This document shows, one piece after another, positions 18,386 to 29,805 of a stretch of 64,000 nucleotides of DNA. Numbering within the stretch: position 1 is the stretch's first letter; every line of letters begins with the position of its first letter. The stretch comes from Dryocola clanedunensis subsp. sulfonylureivorans (GTDB lineage: Bacteria > Pseudomonadota > Gammaproteobacteria > Enterobacterales > Enterobacteriaceae): positions 124,001 through 188,000 of the forward strand of contig NZ_JAERMU010000005.1 in assembly GCF_016756775.1 (NCBI RefSeq), given 5' to 3'. A program made the translations under genes and the position numbers. The notes under the pieces were generated by a model. It made no database searches. It was given only the letters and a program-made list of their open reading frames with translations, and had not been told where the DNA came from.

Positions 18386-21300
18386 CTATGAAGCTTCCGC
18401 CTCTCCCGCCACCGGTTCAGGTAGCGGAGGCGCAAAACCTCGCAGACCAACAACATGAACGTGCTCATGATTGTTAAACACTTTACGAACCAGTTTATAG
18501 GTGGTGCCTTTTTCCGGGCTGATGTTCTCTGGCGCGGCAATAATTAATTGCATTTCAAGGCGCTCGCACAGCTCAAAGAGCGTGGCAATTGACTTGGCAT
18601 CCAGACGAGCCGCTTCATCAAGGAACAGCAGGCGGCAAGGAGAGATGTCTTTACCGCGCAGGCGGCGCGACTCCTCTTCCCAGCTCTGCACAACCATGAC
18701 CAGAATCGACATACCGGTACCGATCGCTTCGCCCGTTGACAGCGCGCCACTTTCCGCACGCAGCCAGCCGTCCGTCCCACGGTTAACTTCCACTTCCATC
18801 TCAAGATAGTTGCGGTAGTCCAGCAGCTCTTCACCGATGGTCTGCGGCGTGCGCTGGCCCATGTCGATCTGCGGGTTCAGACGCTGATACAGCTTCGCCA
18901 GCGCCTCGGAGAAGCTCAGACGGTTGCTGTTAAACAGATCCTGGTGAGCTTCGTGCTGTTCGGACAATACGTTCAACAAGGTGGCATGGGTTTCACGTAC
19001 GTTCACGTTCAGCCGCACGCTGTTTACCTGGCCGAAGGAGACGCTTTGCAGCCCCTGGTTCAGCATACGGATACGGTTTTGCTCGCGCTGAATGGTTTTG
19101 CGAATGATGTTCGCTACGCTGCGTGAGCTGATAGCCAACTTCTGTTCGCGAGAGGTCAGCTCTTCCGTCAGGCGGCCCAGCTCGATTTCCATCTGTTCGA
19201 TGGCTTCAACCGGGTCATCGGTACGGATGATGTCCTGGCGAATACGTTCGCGTAAGTGCTGGTAAACCGCAACGAAGAACTGAATTTTACGCTCTGGCCG
19301 TTTTGGATCTTCCGACATGCGCAGTACGTCGCGCAGGTGTTCGTTATCCGCCACCGCCAGACGCAGCGCACCCAGCGCCTTATCCGACATGGAACGAAGC
19401 TCGTCACCCGTCTGATAGGCCAGCTCACGACGGTGCAGACGGCGCTCGACACCATTGTCTTTCACCATACGCATTACCGCACACCAGCCTGCCTTCGCGG
19501 TGACCACCTGCTCGCGCATTTCGACGTAGTCACGCTCCTGACGTTTAAGCTTACGGGTCAGGTTGTCCATCTCCGCTTCGCAATAGGTCAGCGCTTTTTC
19601 AAGCTGGTTGCGGCGAGAACGGTTGTTGCTAAGCGCGGTATGAAGTTCGTCACGACGAGCTCGGGCACGCTCTTCCGCACCGAGATCCGCACGAACACCG
19701 ATATCCTGCAATTCTTTGTGCAGATCGTTGAGCAGCTCTTTCTTAGTATCAAAGGAGCTTTTCAGCGAGGCCATCAGCTGGCTGAACTGGCTGAGCTGCT
19801 GAGCGTGGCTGCGCAGCGCTTCACGGGAACGCGTACGCTCTGACTCAGCCTGCGCCAGTCGCGCACGCAGTTTCTCATTCAAATCGCTGTTGCCGTCCAG
19901 CATTGCGGCGGAATCTGAATAGCCAAAGTGCGCACGACGTTGCACCACTTCCGTTAAGGCGAAGGCCTGCTGACGTGCATCGCGTTGGACCTGCTGCGCG
20001 TACTGATAATCTTCTTTTAACTGTTCGAACTGCTCCGGGTCACTTTGCAGCACCGAGGCAACGGCCTCCAGTTTTGCCAGCTGATTGCCGTGCTGATGGA
20101 TAAAGCGTGCGGCCTCCTCGGCTTCCATCAGGCGCTCGCGAATTTCATCGCAGCGGTCTGCCAGCGTTTCGTCGCTCAGCAAACTGATGCGCGGCAGCAG
20201 GCGGTTAAGCTGGGCCACGCCCTCTTTGGCCTGATCGAACTGCTGACGCTGCTGCTGGTTGTCATTTTCATGACTGCTGATGGCACGTTCGATTTCACCG
20301 CGGCGGGTGTTGAGCTGACGAATTTCCTCTTCCGGATCTTCGTCAAATGCCACGCCCAGGTGCTGGCCGATAAAGCGGCTGAATGACTGGTGTAAACGCT
20401 GAGATTTCTGCACATCAAACGAAAGCGTGGCAAAACGTTCTGCCAGCATTTCACGTTCGGCATGCAATTTTTCAAGGCGGTTTTCACGCGCCGCGCGGCC
20501 AAACAGCGGCAGCTCCGGAAGGCGGGAATAACGCCACTGGCGCTCGGCGGTTTTCACCAGCACCGCAGCGTCCATCTCTTCGACGGTAAAGACGCTGTCA
20601 TCGAAGGAAGCCGGGTCCCCTTCAATCAGATAAAGATCTTCCGGGCAGTCTTCAAGGCTTTCAAGCTGCTCACGAACCAACGATAAATCAGGCACCACGA
20701 TGGCGTGGCGGGACGGGCCGTAAAGTGCGGAGAAGTACGGAGCATCATCGAGACTGATATCGTCATAAATTTCTGACAACAGCACGCCGCCAAAACGCTC
20801 GGCTAAGGCATTCAGACGTGGGTCTTCGGCACCGCCCGGCTGGCTGAGGCGCTCGATCTCTTCATCAATTGCCTTCTTACGCGCCCCCACTTCATCACGC
20901 TCAACCGTCACGTCGCGCTCGCGCTCCAGCAGCTGCTGCATGTATTCAGTGACGTGCTGGCTGCTTTCGAACTCTTCGTTACTTTGTTCACAAAGCTGGT
21001 TAAGGCTGGTCTGGGCGGCAAGCCAGATTGGCGCACGCTGGCTCAGGCGTTTAATACGCGCCTGAATTTGCTCCTGCTCCTGGCGCAGAGAGACACGCTC
21101 TTCGCTGGCGTCAGACACGCTCTGTTGCAGCGTGGCAATGCGCTCTTCCAGCTCGTCATGGAAGGCTTCGAGATCTTCCGGGTCAAACTGTTTGCCCTGA
21201 CGTTTGCAGAAATCAGCCAGCAGACGCTCGGCCTCCTGCTGCTCGCGCAGGCGCTGTTCAAGCTCGTTCAGGCGCATGCGCAGCGGCTGAACCTGTTCAG

Positions 21301-22834
21301 TCAGGTGTCGCTGGTTGTTGCTGTCGCGAAGTAATTCACGGGCCGCATTCCAGGCTTCACTGCGGCTGACCGGGCCGCTGATAGCCGTCACTAATTGATA
21401 AGCATGTTCAAACTGGCTGTGTGCCGTCTGTGCTACGCTCATTTTTTGTTCAAGCGTCAGCAGTTTTTCCGTCGCTTCCTGCTCTTTTGCCTGGAAGGTA
21501 TCCAGCCACTCGTCGGCGCTGTCTGCGGTCAGGTCAGGCAGATGGCAAACGGCACGGGCGCGTTCTAACGCCTGCAGCGCCTGCTGATACTGAATAGCGC
21601 GGGTCTGCTGCACGTCCAGCGCCTGCTGGTAGTCCGCAAGCTGGCTTTTCAGCTCATCCACTTCCAACTCGGCGGCTTCGGCGCGGGCTTCGTTATCTTC
21701 CTGCTGCTCGTGAGCCTCCGCAACGATCTCGTTTTGCTCTTCGAGGCGCATTTGCAGCTCTTCGAGATCGGTCTCGTAGCGTTCAATTTTTTCCTGCTGG
21801 CGGATAGCGGTCTGCACCAGGTTCAGGTGGTCGCTGGCGGCCTGATAGTCCGTTTCCAGATCCCCTTCCGCACCGCTGTGTTCGCCAAGTTCACGTGCCA
21901 TGTCGACGTGTTTGTACTGCTCGGCGCTCAGCTGTTGACGGCTGACCAGCAGGTCGCGACGGTATTCAAGGGCTTTATCCAGATGGATACGGCGTTCATT
22001 GGCGTGACGCATATAGTCCGCTGCCACATAGTTTGTGGCTTCGGAAATCAGATGCTTAAACAGATCGCGGTCAGACTGAGTGACGCGAATCGCTTCAAGC
22101 GTCATACGGTTCTCACGCAGGGCGGCTTCCATATCCTGGAACGCCTTACGCACACCGCTGTTTTCCGGCAGCAGGTAATCGCGCAGGGAACGGGTAATCG
22201 CGCTGGAGATCCCGCCGTACAGCGAGGCTTCGATAAGACGATAGAATTTGCTACGGTCCGAAGCGCTGCGCAGGCGGCGCGCAACAATACCCAGGTCGAA
22301 CATTAGCGAGTGGTAGTCGGTGATGGAGTTGAACTGCTTAAACTGGACGCCTTCGATGGCTTCCACTTTGTCTTTCAGCTCCGGCAGGCTTAACACTCTG
22401 GCCTGACGCTCGCTTATGGTTTCCGTCAATAATTCCGTGGGTTGCAGAGAATCCGGCAGCCCCTGAATGGCAAACGGCTTGATATCAACTTTACGGTCGC
22501 GCCCGGCAACCTGTTGCAGGCGAACGCCAACAAGCACTCGTTCGCCACGGGAGTTGATGACATCCAGCGTTGAGTAACAAACCCCTGCTTTTAACTTACC
22601 GTGCAGACCTTTGTCACGGGAGCCTGAAGTTGCCCCTGCTTCGGTGGTATTACGGAAGTGCAGCAGCGTTAAATCCGGAATCAGCGCGGTAACAAAGGCA
22701 GCCATGGTCGTGGATTTACCGGCCCCGTTACCGCCCGAAAGCGTGGTGACCAATTCATCTAAGTCAAACGTGCGCGCAAAGAAACCGTTCCAGTTTATTA
22801 GCGTCAGTGAGCGAAATTTTCCGCGATCAATCAT
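18386..22834 (-). CDS. mukB: Chromosome partition protein MukB (condensin SMC-like ATPase)
   Basis: MukB forms the dimeric ring of the MukBEF condensin that extrudes DNA loops and organises the nucleoid. The 1482 residues (E. coli 1486) have the N-terminal Walker [10 protein letters not shown] at 34-42, two long coiled-coil arms rich in Gln/Glu/Arg around the central hinge (about 650-800), and a C-terminal head with [10 protein letters not shown] and Walker [13 protein letters not shown]. It starts with an ATGA overlap on the mukE stop, so it is translationally coupled. It is last in the operon. Confidence 0.97.
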   Translation of the reverse strand: MIDRGKFRSLTLINWNGFFARTFDLDELVTTLSGGNGAGKSTTMAAFVTALIPDLTLLHFRNTTEAGATSGSRDKGLHGKLKAGVCYSTLDVINSRGERVLVGVRLQQVAGRDRKVDIKPFAIQGLPDSLQPTELLTETISERQARVLSLPELKDKVEAIEGVQFKQFNSITDYHSLMFDLGIVARRLRSASDRSKFYRLIEASLYGGISSAITRSLRDYLLPENSGVRKAFQDMEAALRENRMTLEAIRVTQSDRDLFKHLISEATNYVAADYMRHANERRIHLDKALEYRRDLLVSRQQLSAEQYKHVDMARELGEHSGAEGDLETDYQAASDHLNLVQTAIRQQEKIERYETDLEELQMRLEEQNEIVAEAHEQQEDNEARAEAAELEVDELKSQLADYQQALDVQQTRAIQYQQALQALERARAVCHLPDLTADSADEWLDTFQAKEQEATEKLLTLEQKMSVAQTAHSQFEHAYQLVTAISGPVSRSEAWNAARELLRDSNNQRHLTEQVQPLRMRLNELEQRLREQQEAERLLADFCKRQGKQFDPEDLEAFHDELEERIATLQQSVSDASEERVSLRQEQEQIQARIKRLSQRAPIWLAAQTSLNQLCEQSNEEFESSQHVTEYMQQLLERERDVTVERDEVGARKKAIDEEIERLSQPGGAEDPRLNALAERFGGVLLSEIYDDISLDDAPYFSALYGPSRHAIVVPDLSLVREQLESLEDCPEDLYLIEGDPASFDDSVFTVEEMDAAVLVKTAERQWRYSRLPELPLFGRAARENRLEKLHAEREMLAERFATLSFDVQKSQRLHQSFSRFIGQHLGVAFDEDPEEEIRQLNTRRGEIERAISSHENDNQQQRQQFDQAKEGVAQLNRLLPRISLLSDETLADRCDEIRERLMEAEEAARFIHQHGNQLAKLEAVASVLQSDPEQFEQLKEDYQYAQQVQRDARQQAFALTEVVQRRAHFGYSDSAAMLDGNSDLNEKLRARLAQAESERTRSREALRSHAQQLSQFSQLMASLKSSFDTKKELLNDLHKELQDIGVRADLGAEERARARRDELHTALSNNRSRRNQLEKALTYCEAEMDNLTRKLKRQERDYVEMREQVVTAKAGWCAVMRMVKDNGVERRLHRRELAYQTGDELRSMSDKALGALRLAVADNEHLRDVLRMSEDPKRPERKIQFFVAVYQHLRERIRQDIIRTDDPVEAIEQMEIELGRLTEELTSREQKLAISSRSVANIIRKTIQREQNRIRMLNQGLQSVSFGQVNSVRLNVNVRETHATLLNVLSEQHEAHQDLFNSNRLSFSEALAKLYQRLNPQIDMGQRTPQTIGEELLDYRNYLEMEVEVNRGTDGWLRAESGALSTGEAIGTGMSILVMVVQSWEEESRRLRGKDISPCRLLFLDEAARLDAKSIATLFELCERLEMQLIIAAPENISPEKGTTYKLVRKVFNNHEHVHVVGLRGFAPPLPEPVAGEAEAS

Positions 22835-23547
22835 TCCTGTTCATCCTCCGCGTTGTCCTGGATTATCTGTGGCTCATCGGTTTCATCGTTGAGCTGTAAG
22901 CGGCTTTCAACAGGCATCGCTTCACCGTCACGAATCATGCGCAGCTGCGCCTCTCGAGGGTCGTCGCCGGTGCGGACATCGGCACCAAAGCGGAATACCG
23001 ATTCGGTAATACGGAATTTGCTGCTGTCGTGACCCATAAACCAGATCATCCCAAGACGGCGCAGACGCGTCAGCGAGGCGCGCATCTTTTCCTGTAACTT
23101 TTGGCGATCAAGGTCTGAGCCAGTCGAACGATTGTTAACCAGCTTGAGCAGTTTGCTTTCATCCGCCAGCGTCAGCAGCTCGTCGTACAGCTCCTGCTGG
23201 GTGAAAATCCCCTCGTTCGCCAGCCGTTCCGGACTCAGGTAGAGGTAGCAAAGAATTTTGCCGACCATCATATCCAGCTCGGATAAGACCGAACGCGGAA
23301 TCAGCGTTGTGGAACGCGGGCGTAAATAGAAGAAACCTTCCGGGGCACGGATCAGCTCCACGTTATAACGGGCGTAGAACTCTTCCAGGTAGTCCTGAAA
23401 ATCCATTAAAAAGGCATGATTATCCAGCTCGTCGAGGCCGACGTGCCGTCCGGCACGCAGCTGGCTGTCGAGCGCCGGGAATAACGGATTTGCCAACGCC
23501 TGTGCCAGCTTAACCGGCATCACTTTTTCAATATTTGTTGATGACAT
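22831..23547 (-). CDS. mukE: Chromosome partition protein MukE
   Basis: MukE is the kite-type winged-helix subunit that joins MukF and the MukB heads. The start at [10 protein letters not shown] gives 238 residues (E. coli 234) and overlaps the end of mukF by 20 nt. A second start at MPVKLAQAL (23520, 229 residues) would avoid the overlap and is possible. Core motifs such as [20 protein letters not shown] and [10 protein letters not shown]-type sequences (here [15 protein letters not shown]) are intact; the tail is acidic, as in relatives. Confidence 0.94.
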   Translation of the reverse strand: MSSTNIEKVMPVKLAQALANPLFPALDSQLRAGRHVGLDELDNHAFLMDFQDYLEEFYARYNVELIRAPEGFFYLRPRSTTLIPRSVLSELDMMVGKILCYLYLSPERLANEGIFTQQELYDELLTLADESKLLKLVNNRSTGSDLDRQKLQEKMRASLTRLRRLGMIWFMGHDSSKFRITESVFRFGADVRTGDDPREAQLRMIRDGEAMPVESRLQLNDETDEPQIIQDNAEDEQE

Positions 23548-24850
23548 GCGCCTGTACCTTGGCTCCGTAATCGTTAATTGCCTGCCACTCTGGCGGCAAG
23601 CCGGTAAAGTCTGCTTCAGCCACACCAAGGCGTACCGCCTGGTCGACCACGATTCGTGCCACGTCAAAATGGCGCGCGCGCGGATATTGGGTGAGATAGT
23701 CCCGCATCACTACGCCTAAATCCAGCGGCACCTGTCTGGTTTTGTAGACCTGCAGTGCCGCTTCAATCAGGGCTGCCAGCTGCTCGCGGATTTCATTGAA
23801 CTCTTCGAACTCCAGATCGGTAGGCAGCTCGCCGGTAACTTCTTCATCGCGAAGCGCCATCTCTTCATCACGCATATCCAGAAGGCGGTCCGCGCTGGCG
23901 TGGGTCAATGCCCAAGGCGCATCGAAATAATTCTGTACCGAAACACGTAAGCGCTGAGCAAAAACGCGGTTTTTATCCATGTCGATGGCGGTACGAATAA
24001 ATTTATGCACGTGGCGGTCGTAACCGATCCACAGGTCGATGGCCTGCTGACCCCAGCTGGTGATCCTGTCGAGTTTACTTTGCAGATCAAAGACGAGGCG
24101 ATCGACAAAATGCAGGTCGTCGCGCCCCATTGTAGAGTCCTGGATACGCAGTAAATTCGCCTGCAGTTTGTCCCCGGCTGCTTCGAGCGTGTCCTGTAAT
24201 TCGCGCAGTGTGCCCGACGTTTCGGACAGCAGCAGTTCACAGCTGGAAATCGCCGCCCGCCAGTCTTTGTTCAGCAACTGGGCGATATCATCTTTTACCT
24301 GCTGCTGCTGCTCGTCCATGATGCGCTGGGTCAGGTCGATACTGTCGAAAATCTCCGCCACGGAGTATTTCAGCGGGGCAAAGACGTTACGGTGCCAGTG
24401 GAACTCATCGCCGTTTTCATCGGCGGCATCTGCGGCACGTTTGAGTTCGCCTGCAACGATTGAAAGCTGCATGGAGAGACGCAACGTTGAAAACTCACGC
24501 TGGCGAATGTAGTAGTCGGTGATACCAATCCCCAGCGGCGTGAGGCGGTAGATCGAGTTCCCTTCGTGGATTTCACTGGTAAAGCGGTTGAGCAGACGCT
24601 GACGCACCATGTCATTGATGGCGTTGTTTGCGCGAACGCTGATGGTTTCGGTCGTTTGCTCAAAACCGTCGCTCACGTGGCGGAAGGCATCCACCAGCTC
24701 CCCTTCACTTAACTCGCCGTCAAGCCTTTCGCCGTTAAGCGTGGCAACCGCCAGCAGAAACGTCAGGCGTTCTGTCGGCAACGAGATTGAGAAATCATTT
24801 TTCCTGGCCCAGGCAACCAGCTCCGGCACTGTCTGGGAAACATCACTCAT
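23528..24850 (-). CDS. mukF: Chromosome partition protein MukF (kleisin)
   Basis: MukF is the kleisin that bridges MukB heads and dimerises through its N-terminal winged helix. The start at [12 protein letters not shown] gives 440 residues as in E. coli, with AAGGA about 6 nt before; an in-frame ATG 18 bp upstream is less likely. The helical middle and the C-terminal winged helix ([20 protein letters not shown]) are conserved. It overlaps cmoM by 8 nt at the start and mukE at the end. Confidence 0.95.
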   Translation of the reverse strand: MSDVSQTVPELVAWARKNDFSISLPTERLTFLLAVATLNGERLDGELSEGELVDAFRHVSDGFEQTTETISVRANNAINDMVRQRLLNRFTSEIHEGNSIYRLTPLGIGITDYYIRQREFSTLRLSMQLSIVAGELKRAADAADENGDEFHWHRNVFAPLKYSVAEIFDSIDLTQRIMDEQQQQVKDDIAQLLNKDWRAAISSCELLLSETSGTLRELQDTLEAAGDKLQANLLRIQDSTMGRDDLHFVDRLVFDLQSKLDRITSWGQQAIDLWIGYDRHVHKFIRTAIDMDKNRVFAQRLRVSVQNYFDAPWALTHASADRLLDMRDEEMALRDEEVTGELPTDLEFEEFNEIREQLAALIEAALQVYKTRQVPLDLGVVMRDYLTQYPRARHFDVARIVVDQAVRLGVAEADFTGLPPEWQAINDYGAKVQAHVINKY

Positions 24851-25631
24851 AATTTTTCCTTGGCTCAAGCGGCTTGACTGCAGTCACGTGGATATAGCGG
24901 CCGAGGCTGATAAACGGCTCCTGGCGGCAATATCGCGTTTCGAGTTCAAGCAAATCGTCAAAACCATCGCGTTGTTTGTGCTTGTCGCGCAGGTAATCGT
25001 GGAAAACCCGCACCCCGGTTTTCCCGGTAATCTGCCAGCCAATTTGCTCCAGCCAGTGGTATACCTGTTCTGGCTGTAGCGGATTGTCGGGCGACAGGGT
25101 TTTCCTTTTATTCTTCTTCATGCCCTGCATCACGTATTCAAAGTTGCCAACGAACATATTGCGCATCAGCAGGCCGTTAGCATTGTAGAACATCAGCGAC
25201 AAAGCGCCGCCGGGCGCAAGGCAGTTCCATAACGCCTTAAGCACGGCTTCAGGATCTACGACCCATTCCAGCACCGCATGAAACAATATCAGATCAACCT
25301 GGCTTTCTAAATGTTGTCCGATGTCCTGGGCTGCGGAATGTACAAAATGCATGTTCTCGCTCACACCTTTTTCGCAGGCCAGGCTCTGCGCGCGGGCAAT
25401 CATTTCGGAGGAAACATCGCAATGCACAACGTGGTGGCCAAGTTCAGCCATACGGCAGGCAGTTTGTCCTTCGCCACCACCCGCATCTAATACCTGGAGT
25501 TTCGCAGGCAGACTGTTAAGCAGTGCATCAAGATCCTGCCAGAGAATCGCCTGTCGCAGCAGGCCTTTGGTCGTACCATAGATGTTGCGTGAGAACTTCT
25601 CGGCAATGTCATCAAAATTGCGGTCACGCAC
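24843..25631 (-). CDS. cmoM: tRNA 5-carboxymethoxyuridine methyltransferase CmoM (SmtA)
   Basis: CmoM methylates cmo5U34 to mcmo5U in a subset of tRNAs using SAM. The 262 residues (E. coli 261) show the class I methyltransferase motif VLDAGGGEG (48-56) and [10 protein letters not shown]. The start is GTG with GGAG 8 nt upstream; E. coli uses ATG at the same place. It heads the muk operon, the same order as in E. coli. A wobble-uridine enzyme in front of condensin genes has no evident functional reason. Confidence 0.94.
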   Translation of the reverse strand: MRDRNFDDIAEKFSRNIYGTTKGLLRQAILWQDLDALLNSLPAKLQVLDAGGGEGQTACRMAELGHHVVHCDVSSEMIARAQSLACEKGVSENMHFVHSAAQDIGQHLESQVDLILFHAVLEWVVDPEAVLKALWNCLAPGGALSLMFYNANGLLMRNMFVGNFEYVMQGMKKNKRKTLSPDNPLQPEQVYHWLEQIGWQITGKTGVRVFHDYLRDKHKQRDGFDDLLELETRYCRQEPFISLGRYIHVTAVKPLEPRKNYE

Positions 25632-25766
25632 GGGTACTACTCCACGGCCTTTAGGGGTCAGTCTGAGAAAACCGCTATTTTGGCACAGCTTGCACGAGAA
25701 TGAACCTGGCTGGTGTAATATCAGCAGCGTTTGCCGCCTGGATGGTTAAAAAAGGACCCAGAATTC

Positions 25767-26543
25767 ATGCTTTTCATGCTGAAAAAATTTATCGGTGGCC
25801 TGCTGCTGCCTCTGCCTGTACTCCTGATGCTGATTGGAGTGGCGATTTTATTACTCTGGTTTACCCGCTGGCAAAAAACGGGAAAAACGCTGCTCACTGC
25901 CGGATGGCTGGTATTATTCTTAATTAGCCTCCAGCCCGTTGCAGATGGTCTGCTAAAACCCATTGAGGATAAATACCCTACCTGGCGAGGCGGTGAACAG
26001 GTGAATTACATTGTGGTGCTGGGCGGCGGCTATACCTGGAATCCAGACTGGGCACCAAGCTCCAATCTCATCAGCAACAGCCTGCCGCGCGTCACGGAAG
26101 GCATTCGACTGTGGCAGGCGAACCCTGGGGCCAAAATGATTTTTACCGGCGCACCGGCTATGACTAACCCCGTGAGCACTGCTGAAGCAGGTGCGCGGGT
26201 CGCAGAAAGTCTCGGCGTGCCTCGCGATGCAATCATTACTCTGGATACGCCAAAGGATACGGAAGAGGAGGCCGCGGCGGTAGCCAGGCAAATTGGCAAA
26301 CAGCCGTTTTTGCTGGTCACTTCTGCCTCACACTTACCCCGCGCGATGATTTTCTTCAGGCACGCAGGGTTAAATCCTCTGCCTGCGCCTGCTAACCAGA
26401 CCGCTATCGATTCACCGCTAAACCCCTGGGAAAAAATCACGCCCTCCCCGCTATGGCTCATGCATAGCGACCGGGTAGCCTATGAAACCCTGGGTCGGGC
26501 ATGGCAATGGCTCAAGGGGGCGTCAGGCAATCCAGGGGAGTAA
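25767..26543 (+). CDS. elyC: Envelope biogenesis factor ElyC (YcbC)
   Basis: A DUF218 inner-membrane protein; in E. coli its loss impairs peptidoglycan assembly at low temperature, connected with undecaprenyl-phosphate lipid carrier use. The start at MLFMLKKFIGG gives 258 residues (E. coli 259), with AAGGA about 10 nt before. Two hydrophobic segments lie at about 10-30 and 38-55, then the DUF218 domain beginning VNYIVVLGGGYTWNPDW. The enzymatic reaction is unknown. A TTGCAC / TGTAAT promoter-like pair precedes it (25690 and 25714). The 3' end overlaps the convergent ycbJ by 21 nt. Confidence 0.92.
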   Translation: MLFMLKKFIGGLLLPLPVLLMLIGVAILLLWFTRWQKTGKTLLTAGWLVLFLISLQPVADGLLKPIEDKYPTWRGGEQVNYIVVLGGGYTWNPDWAPSSNLISNSLPRVTEGIRLWQANPGAKMIFTGAPAMTNPVSTAEAGARVAESLGVPRDAIITLDTPKDTEEEAAAVARQIGKQPFLLVTSASHLPRAMIFFRHAGLNPLPAPANQTAIDSPLNPWEKITPSPLWLMHSDRVAYETLGRAWQWLKGASGNPGE

Positions 26544-27416
26544 TCCCTTCGATGCAGCATCAAAAGCGGGCCTGTTTACGCGGCCCGTTTGTACAAGCTG
26601 CGCGACGGCATCCCAAAGAACATAAAGCCAGCGTCGCCACAGGAATGACTCCGCTACGGGTGCTCGTTGTAAATAATGCCAGAACAGGCTTTCCGCCTGC
26701 CCTTCTTCGTACAGGCGGAAGATTTCATATTCACGTGGCGCCCAGAGCATCACCCCTGGATTGATCATCGCCAGCAGCTGATCGCTGCGCCCATCTTTGA
26801 GCATGCTGCGCAGCGTGAAGTTGCCGTGTACAAGTACACAGTTATCGTTAAAGCCGTCGAACATACGCGGCAGACATTCCCGAGAGCGGAACAGAATCCG
26901 CCGGTCCTGCATCGTCAGGCCGGTATTCTTGTATTGATTTAAGGTATTCCAGAGTACTTCAACGCGCTGCCGATACCAGGAAGGCCAGATATTTTCCTGC
27001 GTACTGTCCACGCAGCCGACGCAGCCTGCGCTGTCCACTCGATGCCATGCCAGTAAGCCTTCAACTATTTGATCTTTCAGCTGCTCCCAGCGCTCCGGCG
27101 TCCTGGCCGGCGCTTCTACAGCCACGCCGCGCAGACGCTCCATCAGAATGACATCAGGGCCCGGATGATCGTCATGGCTTACGATGCCATAGACTACCGG
27201 CAGGCGAAGGGTTCCCGTGCGGGCAAGCATCGACATTTTCCAGGCCTGCTGCGCGGCCAGTCCGGGCGTGTTAAAGCTTTTAGCAAGCAGCGGCATAGCG
27301 TGCCCGTCGCTGTCATAGAGCGCCCAGACAGCGGTATTCGTCCGCTCGCTGATACATTCGATGCGGCTCAGTTTTTCTCCCAGCAGATGACTTAACTCCT
27401 TACGCAGCAGCTCCAT
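26523..27416 (-). CDS. ycbJ: YcbJ, aminoglycoside-phosphotransferase-like protein of unknown role
   Basis: The 297 residues equal E. coli YcbJ. The fold is of the APH/choline-kinase type by general pattern: a possible hinge segment DVILMERLRGVAVEAPA and a catalytic-loop-like VLVHGNF. In active family members that loop is HGD; here and in E. coli it is HGN (His197-Gly198-Asn199), which argues against normal phosphotransfer or for a changed mechanism. No substrate is known. It is a single gene between elyC and kdsB. Confidence 0.88.
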   Translation of the reverse strand: MELLRKELSHLLGEKLSRIECISERTNTAVWALYDSDGHAMPLLAKSFNTPGLAAQQAWKMSMLARTGTLRLPVVYGIVSHDDHPGPDVILMERLRGVAVEAPARTPERWEQLKDQIVEGLLAWHRVDSAGCVGCVDSTQENIWPSWYRQRVEVLWNTLNQYKNTGLTMQDRRILFRSRECLPRMFDGFNDNCVLVHGNFTLRSMLKDGRSDQLLAMINPGVMLWAPREYEIFRLYEEGQAESLFWHYLQRAPVAESFLWRRWLYVLWDAVAQLVQTGRVNRPAFDAASKGLLPWIA

Positions 27417-27506
27417 AACCCATTACCCCTAAAAATACTGGTATTTTTCATTCTGAGCGCGCTTTGGCGATATGTCATCCCTTGAGATCAATATGTCGGC
27501 AGATAG

Positions 27507-27532
27507 TAAAAAACCGGCGCGTTGGCCGGTTT
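27507..27532 (-). terminator. Terminator of the comEC-msbA-lpxK-kdsB operon
   Basis: On the minus strand AACCGGC-CAACGC-GCCGGTT followed by TTTTTT, 20 bp after the kdsB stop. Confidence 0.88.
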
Positions 27533-27551
27533 GTTTGCAGCAAAGGCAGAA

Positions 27552-28298
27552 CTAGCGCATGGCAACACGCACGCGTTCCAGATCCTCTGGCGTATCTACG
27601 CCTATGCTCGGGATCTCTTTGGCGACGGCAACGTGGATTTTTTCGCCGTTCCACAATACGCGAAGCTGCTCAAGCATTTCGATTTGCTCAAGCTGGCTTG
27701 GTTCCCAGCTGATGTAGCGACGAATAAATCCAGCGCGATAGCCGTAGATGCCGATGTGGCGCAGGAAAGTGTCTCCAATTTGCTCGCGGGACTGGGCAAA
27801 GCGATCGCGATCCCATGGAATAGTCGCACGGGAGAAATAGAGCGCGTAGCCCTGTGCATCCATCACCACTTTTACGGCGTTCGGGTTAAAGGCTTCTTCC
27901 GCCGAGTCGATCGGTACGGCAAGCGTTGCCATCCCCGCCTGGCTGTTCGCGACATTGTCAGCCACCTGGCGAATGATGACCGGTGGGATCATCGGCTCAT
28001 CACCCTGCACGTTAACAATGATGGTGTCGTCGCTAAAAGCGCATTTTTCAATGACTTCAGCCAGACGCTCGGTGCCGGACTGATGGTCGGCACGGGTCAT
28101 GCAAACTTCCCCACCGGCAGCTTCAACCGCACGGGCGACGTCTTCGCTGTCCGTGGCAACGATGATACGTTCAGCACCAGACTCACGAGCGCGCTCAAGC
28201 ACGTGAACAACCATTGGTTTGCCGTTAATGTCTTTTAACGGCTTGCCCGGTAGACGCGTGGATGCAAAGCGGGCGGGAATAATAGCCACAAAACTCAT
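27552..28298 (-). CDS. kdsB: 3-deoxy-manno-octulosonate cytidylyltransferase (CMP-Kdo synthetase)
   Basis: KdsB activates Kdo with CTP for transfer to lipid A, an essential step of lipopolysaccharide inner-core synthesis. The 248 residues match E. coli. The N-terminal nucleotide-binding motif [16 protein letters not shown] is complete, as is [10 protein letters not shown]. Its start overlaps the ycaR stop by 4 nt (ATGA). Confidence 0.97.
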   Translation of the reverse strand: MSFVAIIPARFASTRLPGKPLKDINGKPMVVHVLERARESGAERIIVATDSEDVARAVEAAGGEVCMTRADHQSGTERLAEVIEKCAFSDDTIIVNVQGDEPMIPPVIIRQVADNVANSQAGMATLAVPIDSAEEAFNPNAVKVVMDAQGYALYFSRATIPWDRDRFAQSREQIGDTFLRHIGIYGYRAGFIRRYISWEPSQLEQIEMLEQLRVLWNGEKIHVAVAKEIPSIGVDTPEDLERVRVAMR

Positions 28299-28477
28299 GG
28301 GTTAGTCTCGTCGAGGGTCAGTGTACGTGCCTCGGTTTCCAGCAGTACTGGAATACCGTCACGGAACGGGAAGGCCAGGCCGTCAGGCTTGCAAATAAGT
28401 TCCTGCTTTTCCTGATTATAGTAGAGCTTGCCGTTGCAAACCGGGCAGGCAATAATTTCAAGTAAACGATGATCCAT
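28295..28477 (-). CDS. ycaR: YcaR, Trm112-like zinc-ribbon small protein
   Basis: A 60-residue UPF0434/Trm112-family protein starting at [18 protein letters not shown]. In E. coli the knuckle CPVC faces a degenerate second half ([11 protein letters not shown]), the same here. Trm112 relatives act as partners that stabilise methyltransferases, but no partner is known for YcaR. It is translationally coupled to kdsB by an ATGA overlap. The open frame extends 50 codons upstream into ycaQ without family similarity. Confidence 0.9.
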   Translation of the reverse strand: MDHRLLEIIACPVCNGKLYYNQEKQELICKPDGLAFPFRDGIPVLLETEARTLTLDETNP

Positions 28478-28508
28478 AGTTACTCCAGAATGGGCGCCAT
28501 CAAGGGCG

Positions 28509-29759
28509 TCAGGATAACATATCTGATGCGTTGTTCGGGGCAATTTCCCATTCTCCTCCCCAGGCTGAGGCGAGCGTTGCCGGAATATTCCCCGTAGCGA
28601 TCCGTGAAGCCCCTTGCCAACGGCCAAACTCGCTTAATGCATCATGAAGGCCCGAAATCAGCGACTTATCCGGTTTTACGCTTTCCTCAAGATACAGGCT
28701 GATAATTTCCAGAACGCCATGCTTACGATGCATCTTTGCATCCATTCGTCCCACCAGCTCCCCCTTGTGCAACAGAGGAAGAACAAAATAGCCGTACCTG
28801 CGCTTTTCAGCCGGGGTATAGCACTCAAGGCGATAAGAGAAGTTAAACAATGTCTCTGCGCGTTTACGATCCCAGACCACGGGGTCGAAGGGCGACAGTA
28901 CCGCACTGTGGGTGGCTTTGAGTTTGTTCTGCTCGGCTTGCGGCAGCAAAGGGAAAAGGGAGCGATGCAGATACATTTCACCTGACGTCTCTACCTGAAC
29001 TGATATTACCTCCCCCTCCTCAACCCACTTCGCAACCAGGGTTTTTATGTCGATGTTCTTCAGCCTGTAATAATCTGCCAGCCACTCCGGGCGGAAAATA
29101 CCCAGGCTGCGGGCGCTTTTTTGCAACATAAGGCTTTCAGCGTCATGCTGCTCAATAAGATGTCGTTCATCATCCCAGTCGGGCATCACGCGGGAAGTAA
29201 GATCGTAGACGCGCTGGAAATTACGACGCTCCGTTACCATCACCTTGCCCGCCGTAAACAATCCTTCCAGATGTTTTTTATGCGGTTTCCATTCCCACCA
29301 GCCGCTGACCCCTTTACGAGGATGTTCGAAATCCATCGAGCGAACGGGGCCGTTCTCCTGAATGAACGCCAGTAATTTCTCAATCTCCTGCGCGTTTTCG
29401 GTCATCCATTCCGGGCGATATTTCCATCCCATATTCTCCGGGCTCAGCATCCTGTGGCGCACCAGCGCAAAATCCTCTTTCGGCATAAAACAGGCTTCGT
29501 GCGCCCAGTATTCAATAAGCTCGCCACGAAATAACGCGTCATCAAGCCATTCCGGCGCGTAGCGGCCAAGGCGACTAAAAAGGACCAGATAGGGGCTGCG
29601 GGCGACAATATTGATGGTGTCGATCTGCAGCAGAGACATCTGATTAATCGTGCGGAGGATATCGGACGGGCGAGCGCTGCGGCGGGGTTTGTGCAGCAGT
29701 CCCTGGGCTGCCAGGTGGAGGTTTCTGGCGGAGCGTAAAGTCAGGCGCGGTATGGACAT
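28509..29759 (-). CDS. ycaQ: YcaQ (AlkX) winged-helix DNA glycosylase
   Basis: An HTH_42-family glycosylase; E. coli YcaQ excises bulky N7-alkylguanines and unhooks interstrand crosslinks. The 416 residues (E. coli 410) contain the catalytic QxD segment [13 protein letters not shown] (Gln45, Asp47) and conserved [22 protein letters not shown] and [12 protein letters not shown]. The C-terminal 40 residues differ most from E. coli. It lies inside the lipid A/Kdo operon (46 bp after lpxK, 31 bp before ycaR) although its job is DNA repair. Confidence 0.92.
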   Translation of the reverse strand: MSIPRLTLRSARNLHLAAQGLLHKPRRSARPSDILRTINQMSLLQIDTINIVARSPYLVLFSRLGRYAPEWLDDALFRGELIEYWAHEACFMPKEDFALVRHRMLSPENMGWKYRPEWMTENAQEIEKLLAFIQENGPVRSMDFEHPRKGVSGWWEWKPHKKHLEGLFTAGKVMVTERRNFQRVYDLTSRVMPDWDDERHLIEQHDAESLMLQKSARSLGIFRPEWLADYYRLKNIDIKTLVAKWVEEGEVISVQVETSGEMYLHRSLFPLLPQAEQNKLKATHSAVLSPFDPVVWDRKRAETLFNFSYRLECYTPAEKRRYGYFVLPLLHKGELVGRMDAKMHRKHGVLEIISLYLEESVKPDKSLISGLHDALSEFGRWQGASRIATGNIPATLASAWGGEWEIAPNNASDMLS

Positions 29760-29805
29760 AGCGTCTCCCTGTCATCAACAAACCCGTTAATGTCCGCGCT
29801 GAAAC

